Origin: Desulfobacter hydrogenophilus
GTDB lineage: Bacteria; Desulfobacterota; Desulfobacteria; Desulfobacterales; Desulfobacteraceae
NCBI RefSeq assembly: GCF_004319545.1
Contig: NZ_CP036313.1
Coordinates: 1,924,501-1,988,500 of the forward strand
DNA: 64,000 bases
Reading direction: 5' to 3'
The translations under genes were made by a program, and so were the position numbers. Every line of letters starts with the position of its first letter. Position 1 is the stretch's first letter. Shown here piece by piece: positions 53,448 through 61,461 of the stretch. A model generated the notes under the pieces. It had not been told where the DNA came from. It saw only the letters and a program-made list of their open reading frames with translations, and did no database searches.

Positions 53448-54593
53448 ATGGGTTTAAATTTAAAATCAGTTTTTATGGTATTTATTGCTGTGCTTTTTAT
53501 TGGATGCTTTTATTCTGCAAATGCGGATGAAAGCAACGATCCGTCGTGCTTTTCCAAAAGCCTCCATGCCAGTGGAGAAGGAATGCGTTACTGGTATGAG
53601 GAAGAGGGGGGATTCAAAAATCTCACAGGAATTCCCTACGATGAGCTTGACTGCAAAAATTGCCACGTTAAAAGCTGCGACCAATGCCACATTGGTGGAA
53701 AAGAGGGAAAATGCACTTATTCCACAGAAGTCGCCCAAAAAAACGAGACTTGCCTCAAATGTCATACACGGGCAAAAGCTACCATTAAAATCAATACAGC
53801 ACAGGACGCGCTGGACGTGCATTTTAAAAATGGAATGACCTGCGTGGAATGCCACGAATCTCATGATGTGCACGGAGACGGCACGCAATATCACACCATG
53901 CGCGAAAAGGGAGCTGTTACTGCGACCTGTGAAAATTGCCACGAAGAAGATCCGGAAGATACCAACGAAGCGCACAAGCAGCATAAAAAAGATATTCACT
54001 GTTCGGCATGTCATGTGAAAGCTAGCACAACCTGCATGAATTGCCATTTTGGAAAATTTTTGGAAACCAAGCAAAGAAAAGGAAATTTTATTCCGCCTTC
54101 GCAAACATGGACCCTGCTTATGAATTATGATGGCAAGGTTGCTTCTGCGAACGTTCAATCGCTTGTTTACAAAGGCAAAAAATTTATTGCATATGCCCCA
54201 TATTTTACCCACGCAATCCAGGAAAAAGGCAAGGATTGTTCGGATTGCCACGCAAACAAAGCAACGCAGCTTATTCAAAAAGGGGAATCCGTTCCAATGC
54301 TTTCTTTTAAAGACGGCAAGGTCGTTCATTGGGAGGGAATCGTTCCGGTGGCGCCTGATAATTTGGAATGGACATTTTTTGACAAAAAAGACGAGGATTG
54401 GGTTCCAATTGAAAGCGCTGAAAAGCCTGTTGTGCAGTTTGCAGGCTACGGCACGCCATTCAGTAAAGAACAGATAGACTTAATGTCTCTGAGTCCGGAA
54501 GACGCCAAAAAAGCAAAAGAGAAGACTGGCAAAAAGGGCAAGAAGGACAAGAAGGGCAATTCGTTCTTGAATTTTTTTAACCCCTCTTTTTAA
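53448..54593 (+). CDS. Secreted octahaem c-type cytochrome
   Basis: 381 residues from the ATG at 53448 (AAGGAGGG eight bases upstream). A signal peptide covers about residues 1-25 (VFMVFIAVLFIGCFYSANA). Eight CXXCH sites are seen: CKNCH, CDQCH, CLKCH, CVECH, CENCH, CSACH, CMNCH and CSDCH. An extra Lys-rich tail follows (KKAKEKTGKKGKKDKKG), ending in a hydrophobic FLNFF patch. It is less GC-rich than its neighbours. A periplasmic or extracellular electron carrier is the likely role; the partner is unknown. Confidence 0.88.
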   Translation: MGLNLKSVFMVFIAVLFIGCFYSANADESNDPSCFSKSLHASGEGMRYWYEEEGGFKNLTGIPYDELDCKNCHVKSCDQCHIGGKEGKCTYSTEVAQKNETCLKCHTRAKATIKINTAQDALDVHFKNGMTCVECHESHDVHGDGTQYHTMREKGAVTATCENCHEEDPEDTNEAHKQHKKDIHCSACHVKASTTCMNCHFGKFLETKQRKGNFIPPSQTWTLLMNYDGKVASANVQSLVYKGKKFIAYAPYFTHAIQEKGKDCSDCHANKATQLIQKGESVPMLSFKDGKVVHWEGIVPVAPDNLEWTFFDKKDEDWVPIESAEKPVVQFAGYGTPFSKEQIDLMSLSPEDAKKAKEKTGKKGKKDKKGNSFLNFFNPSF

Positions 54594-54676
54594 GCGAGAA
54601 ATGTAAGTGATTTTAAATCACAACATAACATAGCATGCCTTCAAAAAGATGAGTTAAGTAAGAGTATAAAATTTTT

Positions 54677-54704
54677 GCAGGGGCTCAAAATTTTGAGCCC
54701 CTGC
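54677..54704. terminator. Bidirectional terminator-like palindrome
   Basis: GCAGGGGCTCAAAA and its exact complement form a 28-base perfect palindrome between the convergent octahaem cytochrome (+) and OYE-like (-) genes. Position and symmetry suit a stop for both transcripts, though no long T run follows. Confidence 0.6.
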
Positions 54705-54771
54705 TTCCCACCGGAAGCCATTTTTTGAGCCATCGAGCAAACTCATTTTTTCATTTATTTTTTCCGAGTTC

Positions 54772-56772
54772 CTAAATAGAGACAGCAGCCTCATAACCCC
54801 CATGCACGGCATCAAAAGCCGTTCCCACCTTTAAGGCATCACCGACCACACGGTAGTCAATGCCAAGTTTTTTGGCAACCTGCTCCAATGGATTGTAAGA
54901 TACAGCACCTACAGCCACAACAACAGTGTCAAAGTCCAGGGTATTGATTTTGCCATCCTTTTCAATTTCCAGTCCTGTTTCTGTAATCCGCAACACTTTT
55001 GCGGCGGTCACAGTTTCCACATTAAAACGCCTAAGATCCTGCATCATCCCCCACCTGGTTGATTTACCGATATCCCTTCCAATGCTATTGGTCATCTCAA
55101 TGAGACATACTTTTTTGCTGCCCCGTGTGGCCATGTCAAAAAGTGCTTCCGGAGTTTCCGCCTTGTTCACCAGCAGAAATTTGATGGTTTCTGCCGAAAC
55201 TGTACCTTTTTCCGAAAGGACCAATGCCGTTTCAACCCCCACAGCCCCACCACCGATGATGGCCACATTTTTGCCGGTCCCCACCTTGTTTTCAAGAACA
55301 TCCCAGGCCCCTGCCACATGGGGAAGGTCCATGCCGGGGATGGCCGGTTTAAGGGGAATCGCGCCTGTGGCGAGGATTAGAGTATCGGGTTTTTCCTTTG
55401 AAATAAAGGCTTCGTCCACCTTGCAATTTAACACCACGGGGATTTTTTCCACAGAGAGCTGAGTTTCAAGGTCATCTGAAAATCGGGAAAATGTTTTCCG
55501 GCCCGGAGGTGCCGCAGCCAGGTGGAGTTGTCCGCCTAAACGCCTGGCACTCTCATACAGGGTCACATCATGCCCACGCCGGGCACAGGCCAGCGCGGCC
55601 GTCATACCGGCAGGCCCGCCGCCAATCACCATCACTTTTTTGGCCGCCTTAACTTTGCCTGTTTTTTTGCAGTACTCATGGCCGGCCAAAGGATTGCAAA
55701 GGCACTCCACATGCTTGAGTTTGAACAGGTTGTCAAAACAGCCCTGGGCACAGGCAATACAATGGACAATCTCCTTTTCTCTGCCTTCACGGGCTTTTTT
55801 GGGCAGATCCGGGTCTGCGATCAGACTGCGGCCCATGGCTACCATGTCGCAAAATTCCTGATTAATCATCTCCCTGGCGGTTTCAGGGTCATCTATCCTG
55901 TGGCTTGCGATCACAGGGACATGCACAGCAGCGCGGATATCCCGGGCAAGATAGCCGAATGCCCCCTTGGGTACCTGGGCCACAATCTGGGGCACCCGGG
56001 CCTCATGCCAGCCCACATTGATACACAAGGCATCCACAGGCCCGTTGGATAGTTGTTTTGCATATTCGATGAGATCGGATCGTTTATTGCCCCCCGGCAT
56101 AAAATCATTACCGTTCATTCTTACAATCAAGGGGTAGTCAGGCCCCACGGCATCCCGAACCGCCTGGGCCACTTCCAGGCCAAACCGCATGCGCTTTTCA
56201 AGGTATCCTCCGTATTCATCGGTACGCTGATTGGTCAGCGGCGACAAAAATTCGGAGATAAGATACCCCGTGCCCGACAGAATCTCCACAGCATCAAACC
56301 CTGCCTTTTTTACCCGGGCTGCGGCATTTGCAAAGGATTCAATGGCCTGCTGTATCTCCTTTATTTCAAGGGCTTTTGGCGTCTCCTTTGTCATTCTGGA
56401 GGCAATGGCAGACGGGGCCACGGGCTGTTTGCCATTGAGCAGGAATGAAAAATTATACCGGCCGGCATGGTTAATCTGCACGGCACAAAGACTTCCATTT
56501 TTCCGGATGGTCTCTGCCAGCCGGGTCAATCCAGGGATAAATTTATCATCATGGGCACCAATGTTTCGGGTGTTGCCGGATAGTTCGTCCACCGTGGCAT
56601 ACCCTACGCAGATCATACCCGGCCCGCCTTTGGCCCGTCTCGCGTAAAATTCAACGATTTGATCCGTCACTTCAAATGCCTGTGCCATGCCCAGGTGCAT
56701 GGCCGGCATATAAATTCTGTTGGGAATGTTCAATTGATTGATTCGGATGGGAGCAAACAGAGGATCTGTCAT
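54772..56772 (-). CDS. NADH:flavin oxidoreductase (2,4-dienoyl-CoA reductase/OYE family)
   Basis: 666 residues in the FadH arrangement. Residues 1-350 are an FMN TIM barrel (ICVGYATVDE, VQINHAGRY, IVRMNGNDFMPGG, VAMGRSLIADPDLPKKA). The [4Fe-4S] ligands are in CIACAQGCFDNLFKLKHVECLCNP. The C-terminal half has FAD (VIGGGPAGMTAALACARRGHD) and NAD(P) (AIIGGGAVGVETALVL) folds. It would reduce an activated C=C bond with NAD(P)H via FAD, Fe-S and FMN; related enzymes act on 2-enoate, dienoyl-CoA or steroid substrates. The true substrate is open. GGAAGCAC before the ATG is weak. The sigma-54 activator remnant starts 22 bases upstream. Confidence 0.9.
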   Translation of the reverse strand: MTDPLFAPIRINQLNIPNRIYMPAMHLGMAQAFEVTDQIVEFYARRAKGGPGMICVGYATVDELSGNTRNIGAHDDKFIPGLTRLAETIRKNGSLCAVQINHAGRYNFSFLLNGKQPVAPSAIASRMTKETPKALEIKEIQQAIESFANAAARVKKAGFDAVEILSGTGYLISEFLSPLTNQRTDEYGGYLEKRMRFGLEVAQAVRDAVGPDYPLIVRMNGNDFMPGGNKRSDLIEYAKQLSNGPVDALCINVGWHEARVPQIVAQVPKGAFGYLARDIRAAVHVPVIASHRIDDPETAREMINQEFCDMVAMGRSLIADPDLPKKAREGREKEIVHCIACAQGCFDNLFKLKHVECLCNPLAGHEYCKKTGKVKAAKKVMVIGGGPAGMTAALACARRGHDVTLYESARRLGGQLHLAAAPPGRKTFSRFSDDLETQLSVEKIPVVLNCKVDEAFISKEKPDTLILATGAIPLKPAIPGMDLPHVAGAWDVLENKVGTGKNVAIIGGGAVGVETALVLSEKGTVSAETIKFLLVNKAETPEALFDMATRGSKKVCLIEMTNSIGRDIGKSTRWGMMQDLRRFNVETVTAAKVLRITETGLEIEKDGKINTLDFDTVVVAVGAVSYNPLEQVAKKLGIDYRVVGDALKVGTAFDAVHGGYEAAVSI

Positions 56773-56794
56773 TGTGCTTCCTTTCTGTTTAGAG

Positions 56795-57222
56795 TTAACC
56801 TTGTTTAAGTGGAATATCCCATTTTTTCATGTACTTCCAGACAAGGGTACGGCTTTTCCCAAGTTGTCTTGCCACCTCAGCCTTATTCCAGTTGCAGGTA
56901 TCCAAAAGCGACACCAGATGCTCCCGGGTCAAGGGTGTCGGGGAAAAGGAAGGCGGATTTGAGAATGAAGCGTTCTCTGGGGATGCCGCATCGGATTGAT
57001 TCTGACCGCAAACCTCGTCAGGCAAATCGGCACGGCTTATTTCCCGGGTGCGGCATAGCACAAATCCATGGGCAATGGCATTTTCCAGTTCCCGAACATT
57101 CCCGGGCCAAGGGTAGGCCATCAGCGCTTTCATGGTATCAGGGGGGCACATTGTGGATGTTCATGCCCTCGTGTTTATTCCCCTTTTCGATGAAGTTTCG
57201 GACCAGCATGGCATTTTTAATC
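56795..57222 (-). pseudogene. Sigma-54 activator, C-terminal remnant with frameshift
   Basis: The readable part (DTMKALMAYPWPGNVRELENAI, a linker, then CNWNKAEVARQLGKSRTLVWKYMKKW) is the end of an NtrC-type AAA+ domain and its Fis HTH. Continuing upstream, codons for MLVRNFIEKGNKHEGMNIHNV fit the family but lie in another frame: a run of six C at about 57140-57145 joins them with a one-base shift. Further upstream the gene stops at a copy of the MITE-like end near 57215, so Walker A and GAFTGA are lost. It cannot activate sigma-54, although the HTH could still bind DNA if expressed. Confidence 0.8.
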
Positions 57223-57232
57223 TGCGGTCCTT
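57213..57232 (+). repeat. Solitary end of the MITE-like repeat at pseudogene breakpoint
   Basis: TTTTTAATCTGCGGTCCTTA matches the right end of the 44534-44695 element. It marks where coding homology of the sigma-54 activator ceases, so insertion, recombination or deletion at such an element probably removed the 5' part of the gene. Confidence 0.55.
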
Positions 57233-57365
57233 ATTCACACTTCACCCGTTATAGTTACTGTTTGACAACGGATAATGATACGGTAACGTTACTTAACAAT
57301 CAATTTTTATCCTCAAACGGATTCTTTTTTTTCTTTTTGCCTGTCTCCTGACAGGCATCACGCAT

Positions 57366-57452
57366 TCATGTGGATACACCCATTTTAGGAAGAATATAAA
57401 TTTGGAGCAGCAGATAAACTGCAACAAAGCCGATCATAATTAAAAATTCCAT
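57366..57452 (-). CDS. 28-residue membrane peptide
   Basis: The frame MEFLIMIGF-VAVYLLLQIYI-LPKMGVST has one hydrophobic segment of about 20 residues with a short polar tail. AAAGGAG ends 7-8 bases ahead of the ATG at 57452, an excellent ribosome site. A sigma-54 promoter (57528-57543, minus) is placed to give a leader of about 65 bases. A peptide this small is easily missed by gene callers. It lies upstream of the broken sigma-54 activator and the OYE-like gene on the same strand. Function unknown; a small regulatory or accessory membrane subunit is possible. Confidence 0.65.
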   Translation of the reverse strand: MEFLIMIGFVAVYLLLQIYILPKMGVST

Positions 57453-57527
57453 TCATTATCTCCTTTAAGATTTAGAATTATGCAGGCCCATTGTGCTTAT
57501 TTAAAATAAGTTACAATCACAGTGTTT

Positions 57528-57543
57528 GGCAAGCAATATGCCA
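57528..57543 (-). promoter_or_regulatory. Sigma-54 promoter upstream of the 28-aa peptide
   Basis: The minus strand reads TGGCATATTGCTTGCC: TGGCA and TTGC match the consensus and GG/GC are ten bases apart. It is nearly the same as 41967-41982. The surrounding TTGGCA...TGCCAA (57526-57544) is also a palindrome, and the plus-strand reading (GGCAAGCAATATGC) is a weaker promoter match facing the universal stress gene. Confidence 0.7.
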
Positions 57544-57676
57544 AAATGGATATGTTTTTTATGAGATTATTTGTCCGCGCTACTGTAAAAAAGGGTATTA
57601 GCGCTTGCTTACTGATGACTATGAGCTATATTTTTGTTAAAATATAGGTATGCAGAAACCAAAATGGAGTTAGATT

Positions 57677-58204
57677 ATGATCCAGAAACCAAAACGTATA
57701 TTATTCGCCTCGGACCTGTCCACCAACATGAAAGAGGTATTTAAACATGCCGTATCCCTTTCCACTCTGAGCGATGCGAGCATCGTTGTGCTTCACGTCA
57801 TGGAAGAGTCCGGCAAAAATGCGCAACGGCGCGTACAGCGTGCATTCGGTGAGACACTTTACAACACCATAAGATCCGAACAAAAAGCTGGCGCTCGGAA
57901 CCTGCTTACGGGAAAAAATGTGGATGCCCTGGGTATTAAACAGGCCATTGCCGGTTTCCTGGAAGACAGGGAAAACAGTCCGTCAGATATTGAGATGAGT
58001 TCTCCCATTGAAAAAATCCTTGTTACGGAAAGTAAGTCCATTGCCGATGAAATTACAAGGACAGCAGTTGAAGAAGGATGCGATATTATTGTTATTGGGT
58101 GTGGGCACCGCAGTTTTATAGAAACTGCCATTGGGGATGACATTGCCCGCAAGGTCCTTAAACGAACTTCTGTTCCCGTGTTGGTGGTACCTTTGCTGCA
58201 CTGA
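57677..58204 (+). CDS. Universal stress protein (UspA family)
   Basis: 175 residues. The N-terminal strand RILFASDLSTNMKEVFKHAVSL, the strand 2 VVLHVMEES and the C-terminal CDIIVIGCGHRSFIETAIGDDIARKVLKRTSVPVLVVPL are of the Usp fold. The ATP-binding motif, usually G-2x-G-9x-G(S/T), reads GCGHRSFIETAIGDD here, so the last residue is Asp rather than Ser and nucleotide binding is doubtful. TGGAGTTAG precedes the ATG. It is followed by the hairpin at 58231. Confidence 0.88.
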   Translation: MIQKPKRILFASDLSTNMKEVFKHAVSLSTLSDASIVVLHVMEESGKNAQRRVQRAFGETLYNTIRSEQKAGARNLLTGKNVDALGIKQAIAGFLEDRENSPSDIEMSSPIEKILVTESKSIADEITRTAVEEGCDIIVIGCGHRSFIETAIGDDIARKVLKRTSVPVLVVPLLH

Positions 58205-58230
58205 TACCAGCCGTTCAACTGTGGTATATG

Positions 58231-58283
58231 TTTCCGGTCGGATGCGCTTTAATATTTAATGTCCGACCGGAAATAAAAATTTT
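58231..58283 (+). terminator. Intrinsic terminator after universal stress gene
   Basis: TTTCCGGTCGGA (58231-58242) is perfectly complementary to TCCGACCGGAAA (58262-58273) around a 19-base loop. AAAATTTT follows. The next gene begins 30 bases later. Confidence 0.65.
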
Positions 58284-58313
58284 AACACACCAACGCCTGA
58301 TTATGGAGGCCGC

Positions 58314-58700
58314 ATGGCTGAAATAAAAGATATTGTACTGATTTACATGGAAGACGCCCCCGTCAGTTTTGCCAGAATTGAAGATATTGTGCCGGACCAT
58401 AAAAAAGACTGGTATCAGATCAGACTGCTGATGCTGCAGATACCGCTTCAGGTTGTTACCTGGATTTTAAAAGCTGATTACATCAATGGAGATGTATTTT
58501 CCATGAACGGCAAAAGTATGCGACTGGAAAAGGTGGTTGCCCCGGTCGTAGCCAATGAACATAATGACGCGCCTGAAACACCACCTGAAAACGGTAACGA
58601 TTCTGAATCCCTTAAATCGGATGATTCTTCCGAAAAAAATCAGGGCAACATTATTTCCTTTTCCAAGCGGAAAAACCATAAAAACGGGCAGGAGTCATAG
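58314..58700 (+). CDS. Hypothetical protein, 128 aa, first of a DUF1848-DusB operon
   Basis: No family recognised. Residues 1-85 look folded (IKDIVLIYMEDAPVSFARIEDIVPDHKKDWYQIRLLMLQIPLQVVTWILKADYINGD); the last 45 are acidic and then basic low complexity (NDSESLKSDDSSEKNQG...KRKNHK). ATTATGGAGG precedes the ATG. Its stop lies one base ahead of the TTG start of the DUF1848 gene, so the products are co-translated. Role unknown. Confidence 0.7.
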   Translation: MAEIKDIVLIYMEDAPVSFARIEDIVPDHKKDWYQIRLLMLQIPLQVVTWILKADYINGDVFSMNGKSMRLEKVVAPVVANEHNDAPETPPENGNDSESLKSDDSSEKNQGNIISFSKRKNHKNGQES

Positions 58701-58701
58701 A

Positions 58702-59607
58702 TTGCCCGGCCCTACCGGCATTTTGTCCGCCTCCAGGCGTACCGATATACCAGGGTGGTACATGCCCTGGTTTCTGGATAGAATTGAAAAAGGGTATTTT
58801 ATTGTAACCAATCCATTTAACAGACAGTCCCGCAGGGTTGATGCAACCCCCAAAGACATTCACACCATTGTTTTCTGGTCAAAAAACTATGGCCCATTCC
58901 TGGATTTAAGAGCTCACAAAATTTTAGTCCAAAAAGGATTTCACCTGTTTTTCAATTTTACCATCAATACCCCCCTAAAAGAGCTTGAGCCCGGTTTGCC
59001 TGATCTCTCAGAGCGTTTGGCCCAGGTCCGGCGTATTGTCTGGGACTTAAGTCCAGGACAGGCTGCCTGGCGTTTTGACCCCATCTGTTTTTATGAGAAG
59101 GGTGGCCGAGTGTTTAACAATCTTGACACCTTTGAATATATTGCAGGGCAATTGTCACAGATGGGTATCAAACAATGTATTACCAGTTTTTATGATCCGT
59201 ATAAAAAGGTGGCCGCAAGAATAAAACGCATGACTGGGCTCGGCAGCCCCATGCTCAAATTCATTGATCCGGGCATGGAGCGCAAAACAAACATTATCCG
59301 CAGTATGGCTCAATTTCTCAACCCCCTTGGCATGGACCTTTTTTTATGCTGTGAAAAAGAATTGATGGATGCAGCCGGATTACAGACATATGCATCCCCT
59401 AACGCCTGCATCAACGGACGCCTTTATAAAACTTTATTTGGGGGGAATCCGGAAACCCGCGGCGATTATGGGCAACGGCGTAAAAAAGGCTGTCAATGCA
59501 CAAAATCGTTCGATATCGGTTCCTATGAAGACCACCCTTGTTTCCACAATTGCCTTTTCTGCTATGCCAGAACGGGCCTTGATATCAAAAAAACGTCCAT
59601 AGGGTGA
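58702..59607 (+). CDS. DUF1848 family iron-sulfur protein
   Basis: 301 residues from a TTG at 58702, which has CAGGAG seven bases upstream. The frame is open further back into the previous gene, but family homology starts at ILSASRRTDIPGWYMPW. TIVFWSKNYGPFL, FNFTINT, WRFDPI and the closing DHPCFHNCLFCYARTG are visible. The CxxxCxxC there suggests an Fe-S cluster resembling radical-SAM proteins, though the order is unusual, at the C-terminus. Reaction unknown. Its stop overlaps a possible GTG start of dusB. Confidence 0.82.
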   Translation: MPGPTGILSASRRTDIPGWYMPWFLDRIEKGYFIVTNPFNRQSRRVDATPKDIHTIVFWSKNYGPFLDLRAHKILVQKGFHLFFNFTINTPLKELEPGLPDLSERLAQVRRIVWDLSPGQAAWRFDPICFYEKGGRVFNNLDTFEYIAGQLSQMGIKQCITSFYDPYKKVAARIKRMTGLGSPMLKFIDPGMERKTNIIRSMAQFLNPLGMDLFLCCEKELMDAAGLQTYASPNACINGRLYKTLFGGNPETRGDYGQRRKKGCQCTKSFDIGSYEDHPCFHNCLFCYARTGLDIKKTSIG

Positions 59608-60614
59608 CCCGGCTTGTTATTTCTCCAATTAGCCTACGATATAATATGAAAATAAAAGACCTAGAAATTAACGGCATTACTTTTTTGGCTCCCCTGGCAG
59701 GAATTACCAATCTGCCCTTCAGACAATTGATAAAGGATTGTGGGTGTGCTGTGGTATGCTCGGAAATGATCAGTGCCAAAGGCATATTCTATAACTCAGA
59801 AAAGACAATAACTCTGCTTAAGTCACAGAAAACCGAGCGACCCTTGTCTGTACAGATCTTTGGGTCGGATCCGGTATCCATGGGGCAGGCTGCCGCATTT
59901 ATCGATGATCTTGGGACAGCAGATATCATTGACATTAATTTTGGGTGCAGTGTCAGAAAAGTGATCAAACAAGGGGCCGGTGTCGCACTAATGAAGGATC
60001 CCGCCCTTGCCCGAAAAATATTAAAGGCTGTCAGAAATGCCACATCTCTGCCTTTTACCATAAAAATACGCAGCGGTTGGGATACGTTTGGGGATCAGGC
60101 CGTGAATTTGGCGAAAATCGCCGAAGACCAGGGGGTCGACGCCATCGCCTTTCACCCGAGGAGTGCTGCTCAGGGGTTCAGGGGGAAGGCGGACTGGAAA
60201 CTGATTGCACGACTTAAACAGGCCATCCGCATTCCCGTCATAGGAAACGGCGATATCATTACGCCCCAGGACGCAGGAGAAATGTTTTCCCAGACCGGCT
60301 GTGACGCCGTCATGGTGGGAAGGGCGGCCATGGCCAATCCGTTTATTCTTTCACAAATCGAACAGTATGTGGCCCACGGCACATTCACCCGTCCTGAGCC
60401 TTGGGCCATCTTTAGAAAAATGGAAGCATTAATCCAGGGGTATGTCACCTATTTTGGGGAAACCACGGCATGCAGGATGCTCAGGGGCAGGCTTGCATGG
60501 TTTATTCGGGGATTGCCCGGGGCCGCTGGGTTCCGCAAACAATTATCCACCCTTGTAAGCAGTGCCCAGGCCCGTGATATGATCCGGGATTTCGAGGCAG
60601 GCATCAAGGATTGA
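59604..60614 (+). CDS. dusB: tRNA-dihydrouridine synthase DusB
   Basis: 336 residues if the GTG at 59604 (GTGA overlap with the previous stop) is used, or 322 from ATG 59646, where family homology begins (KIKDLEINGITFLAPLAGITNLPFR). Neither has a good ribosome site, so coupling favours the GTG. FMN enzyme: SVQIFGSDP, DINFGCSVRKVIKQGAGVALM with the catalytic Cys (usual P after it is S), FTIKIRSGWD, AFHPRSAAQGFRGKADW and VIGNGDI. It reduces uridine at D-loop positions of tRNA. Confidence 0.9.
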   Translation: MTRLVISPISLRYNMKIKDLEINGITFLAPLAGITNLPFRQLIKDCGCAVVCSEMISAKGIFYNSEKTITLLKSQKTERPLSVQIFGSDPVSMGQAAAFIDDLGTADIIDINFGCSVRKVIKQGAGVALMKDPALARKILKAVRNATSLPFTIKIRSGWDTFGDQAVNLAKIAEDQGVDAIAFHPRSAAQGFRGKADWKLIARLKQAIRIPVIGNGDIITPQDAGEMFSQTGCDAVMVGRAAMANPFILSQIEQYVAHGTFTRPEPWAIFRKMEALIQGYVTYFGETTACRMLRGRLAWFIRGLPGAAGFRKQLSTLVSSAQARDMIRDFEAGIKD

Positions 60615-60627
60615 GGCCTGCCTCGAA
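60591..60627. terminator. Hairpin overlapping the dusB stop
   Basis: TTCGAGGCAGGC (60591-60602) and GCCTGCCTCGAA (60616-60627) form a perfect 12-bp stem. It lies between dusB (+) and queF (-), which converge, and probably serves both. Confidence 0.5.
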
Positions 60628-60675
60628 TCATTGCCTTGGGGCTATGATCTTTTCGCTGTGATAAAATTTAAATTA

Positions 60676-61077
60676 TCAGGGTTTGATATATTCGGCAGAT
60701 CCCACGGACGAAATCCCGCCGCGGGGGGTGAATTCGCCTGTCACCTTCATGTAAAGAGGATTTATGACCGAGACCATATCGTCCAGGATTTTATTTACCA
60801 CATGTTCATAAAACATTCCGACGTTTCTGTACTGCATTAGATAATATTTAAGTGATTTTAACTCCACCAGATGGGCGTCCGGTCGGTACTCGATAATGAT
60901 GGTCCCGTTATCCGGCAAACCTGTCATGGGGCAGACGGAAGTGTATTCGGGCTGGGTAATTTTAATATCAATGCTGCGTTTGGATTTATAGGCATATTCA
61001 ATGGGTTCCAGAAGGTCCGATGTAATGACATCAGCCGTATCCACTGTAAAAGGTCTGTCGTAGTGCTTGTTTTCCAT
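60676..61077 (-). CDS. queF: NADPH-dependent 7-cyano-7-deazaguanine reductase
   Basis: 133 residues, the short YkvM-like QueF type. The catalytic Cys is in YTSVCPMTGLPDNG (about residue 50), the substrate Glu in VELKSLKYYLMQYRNVG (about 73-89), and MKVTGEFTPRGGISSVGSAEY closes the chain. It reduces preQ0 to preQ1 in queuosine synthesis, a tRNA modification, fitting the tRNA theme of neighbouring dusB. No other que gene is in the window. Confidence 0.93.
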   Translation of the reverse strand: MENKHYDRPFTVDTADVITSDLLEPIEYAYKSKRSIDIKITQPEYTSVCPMTGLPDNGTIIIEYRPDAHLVELKSLKYYLMQYRNVGMFYEHVVNKILDDMVSVINPLYMKVTGEFTPRGGISSVGSAEYIKP

Positions 61078-61461
61078 CTACAATCTTTCTTTACAATTCT
61101 TTACAATTTTTACCCGAAAATTCACTTCTAACGGGTTGCCAATTTTTCTGGAATTATGGTAACATACACCATGAAAGTATTCAATATGCTTCAAGACATA
61201 CTGCCGGCGGTAAGTTTGCCTTTGATAGACAGTTGATAGGCCGCATCCGGGTGTACAAGATTAGGAAGTTGTTAAAAAATTTCTTGACAAGCGGGTTAAA
61301 AAATTAGATAAAGACGCCTGCGATATACCCAAAGAAAATTATTTATTAAATCCTTATTACTGCACGCATTAATTGATTAAGGAAGCCCAAGGCAATTCCT
61401 AAAGCCGATAAAAGGTTATATATGCGGCATAAGGAGAATCAAGGAGAAAGAGGTTATCACC
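61078..61461. other. 384-bp intergenic region with promoter
   Basis: Lies between divergent queF and the 264-aa gene. It holds the sigma-70-like promoter 61284-61312. A 21-codon ORF starting ATG about 61171 has no good ribosome site and is not called. Nothing else was recognised. Confidence 0.5.
61284..61312 (+). promoter_or_regulatory. Sigma-70-like promoter
   Basis: TTGACA at 61284-61289 is separated by 17 bases from GATAAA at 61307-61312, a good -35/-10 pair. It would drive the 264-aa gene at 61462 with a leader of about 140 bases. Confidence 0.5.

Noticed and set aside
53466..54329. 287-codon minus-strand frame opposite the octahaem cytochrome
   Set aside because: Its unusual Cys/Phe/His composition mirrors the CXXCH repeats of the real gene; no start signals.
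57338..57357. TGCCTGTC/GACAGGCA hairpin below the 28-aa peptide
   Set aside because: The T run is on the wrong side for the minus-strand transcript and there is no plus-strand gene ending here, so a terminator call is not justified.
61171..61236. 21-codon ORF before the 264-aa gene
   Set aside because: No ribosome site and no conserved character; too short to support.
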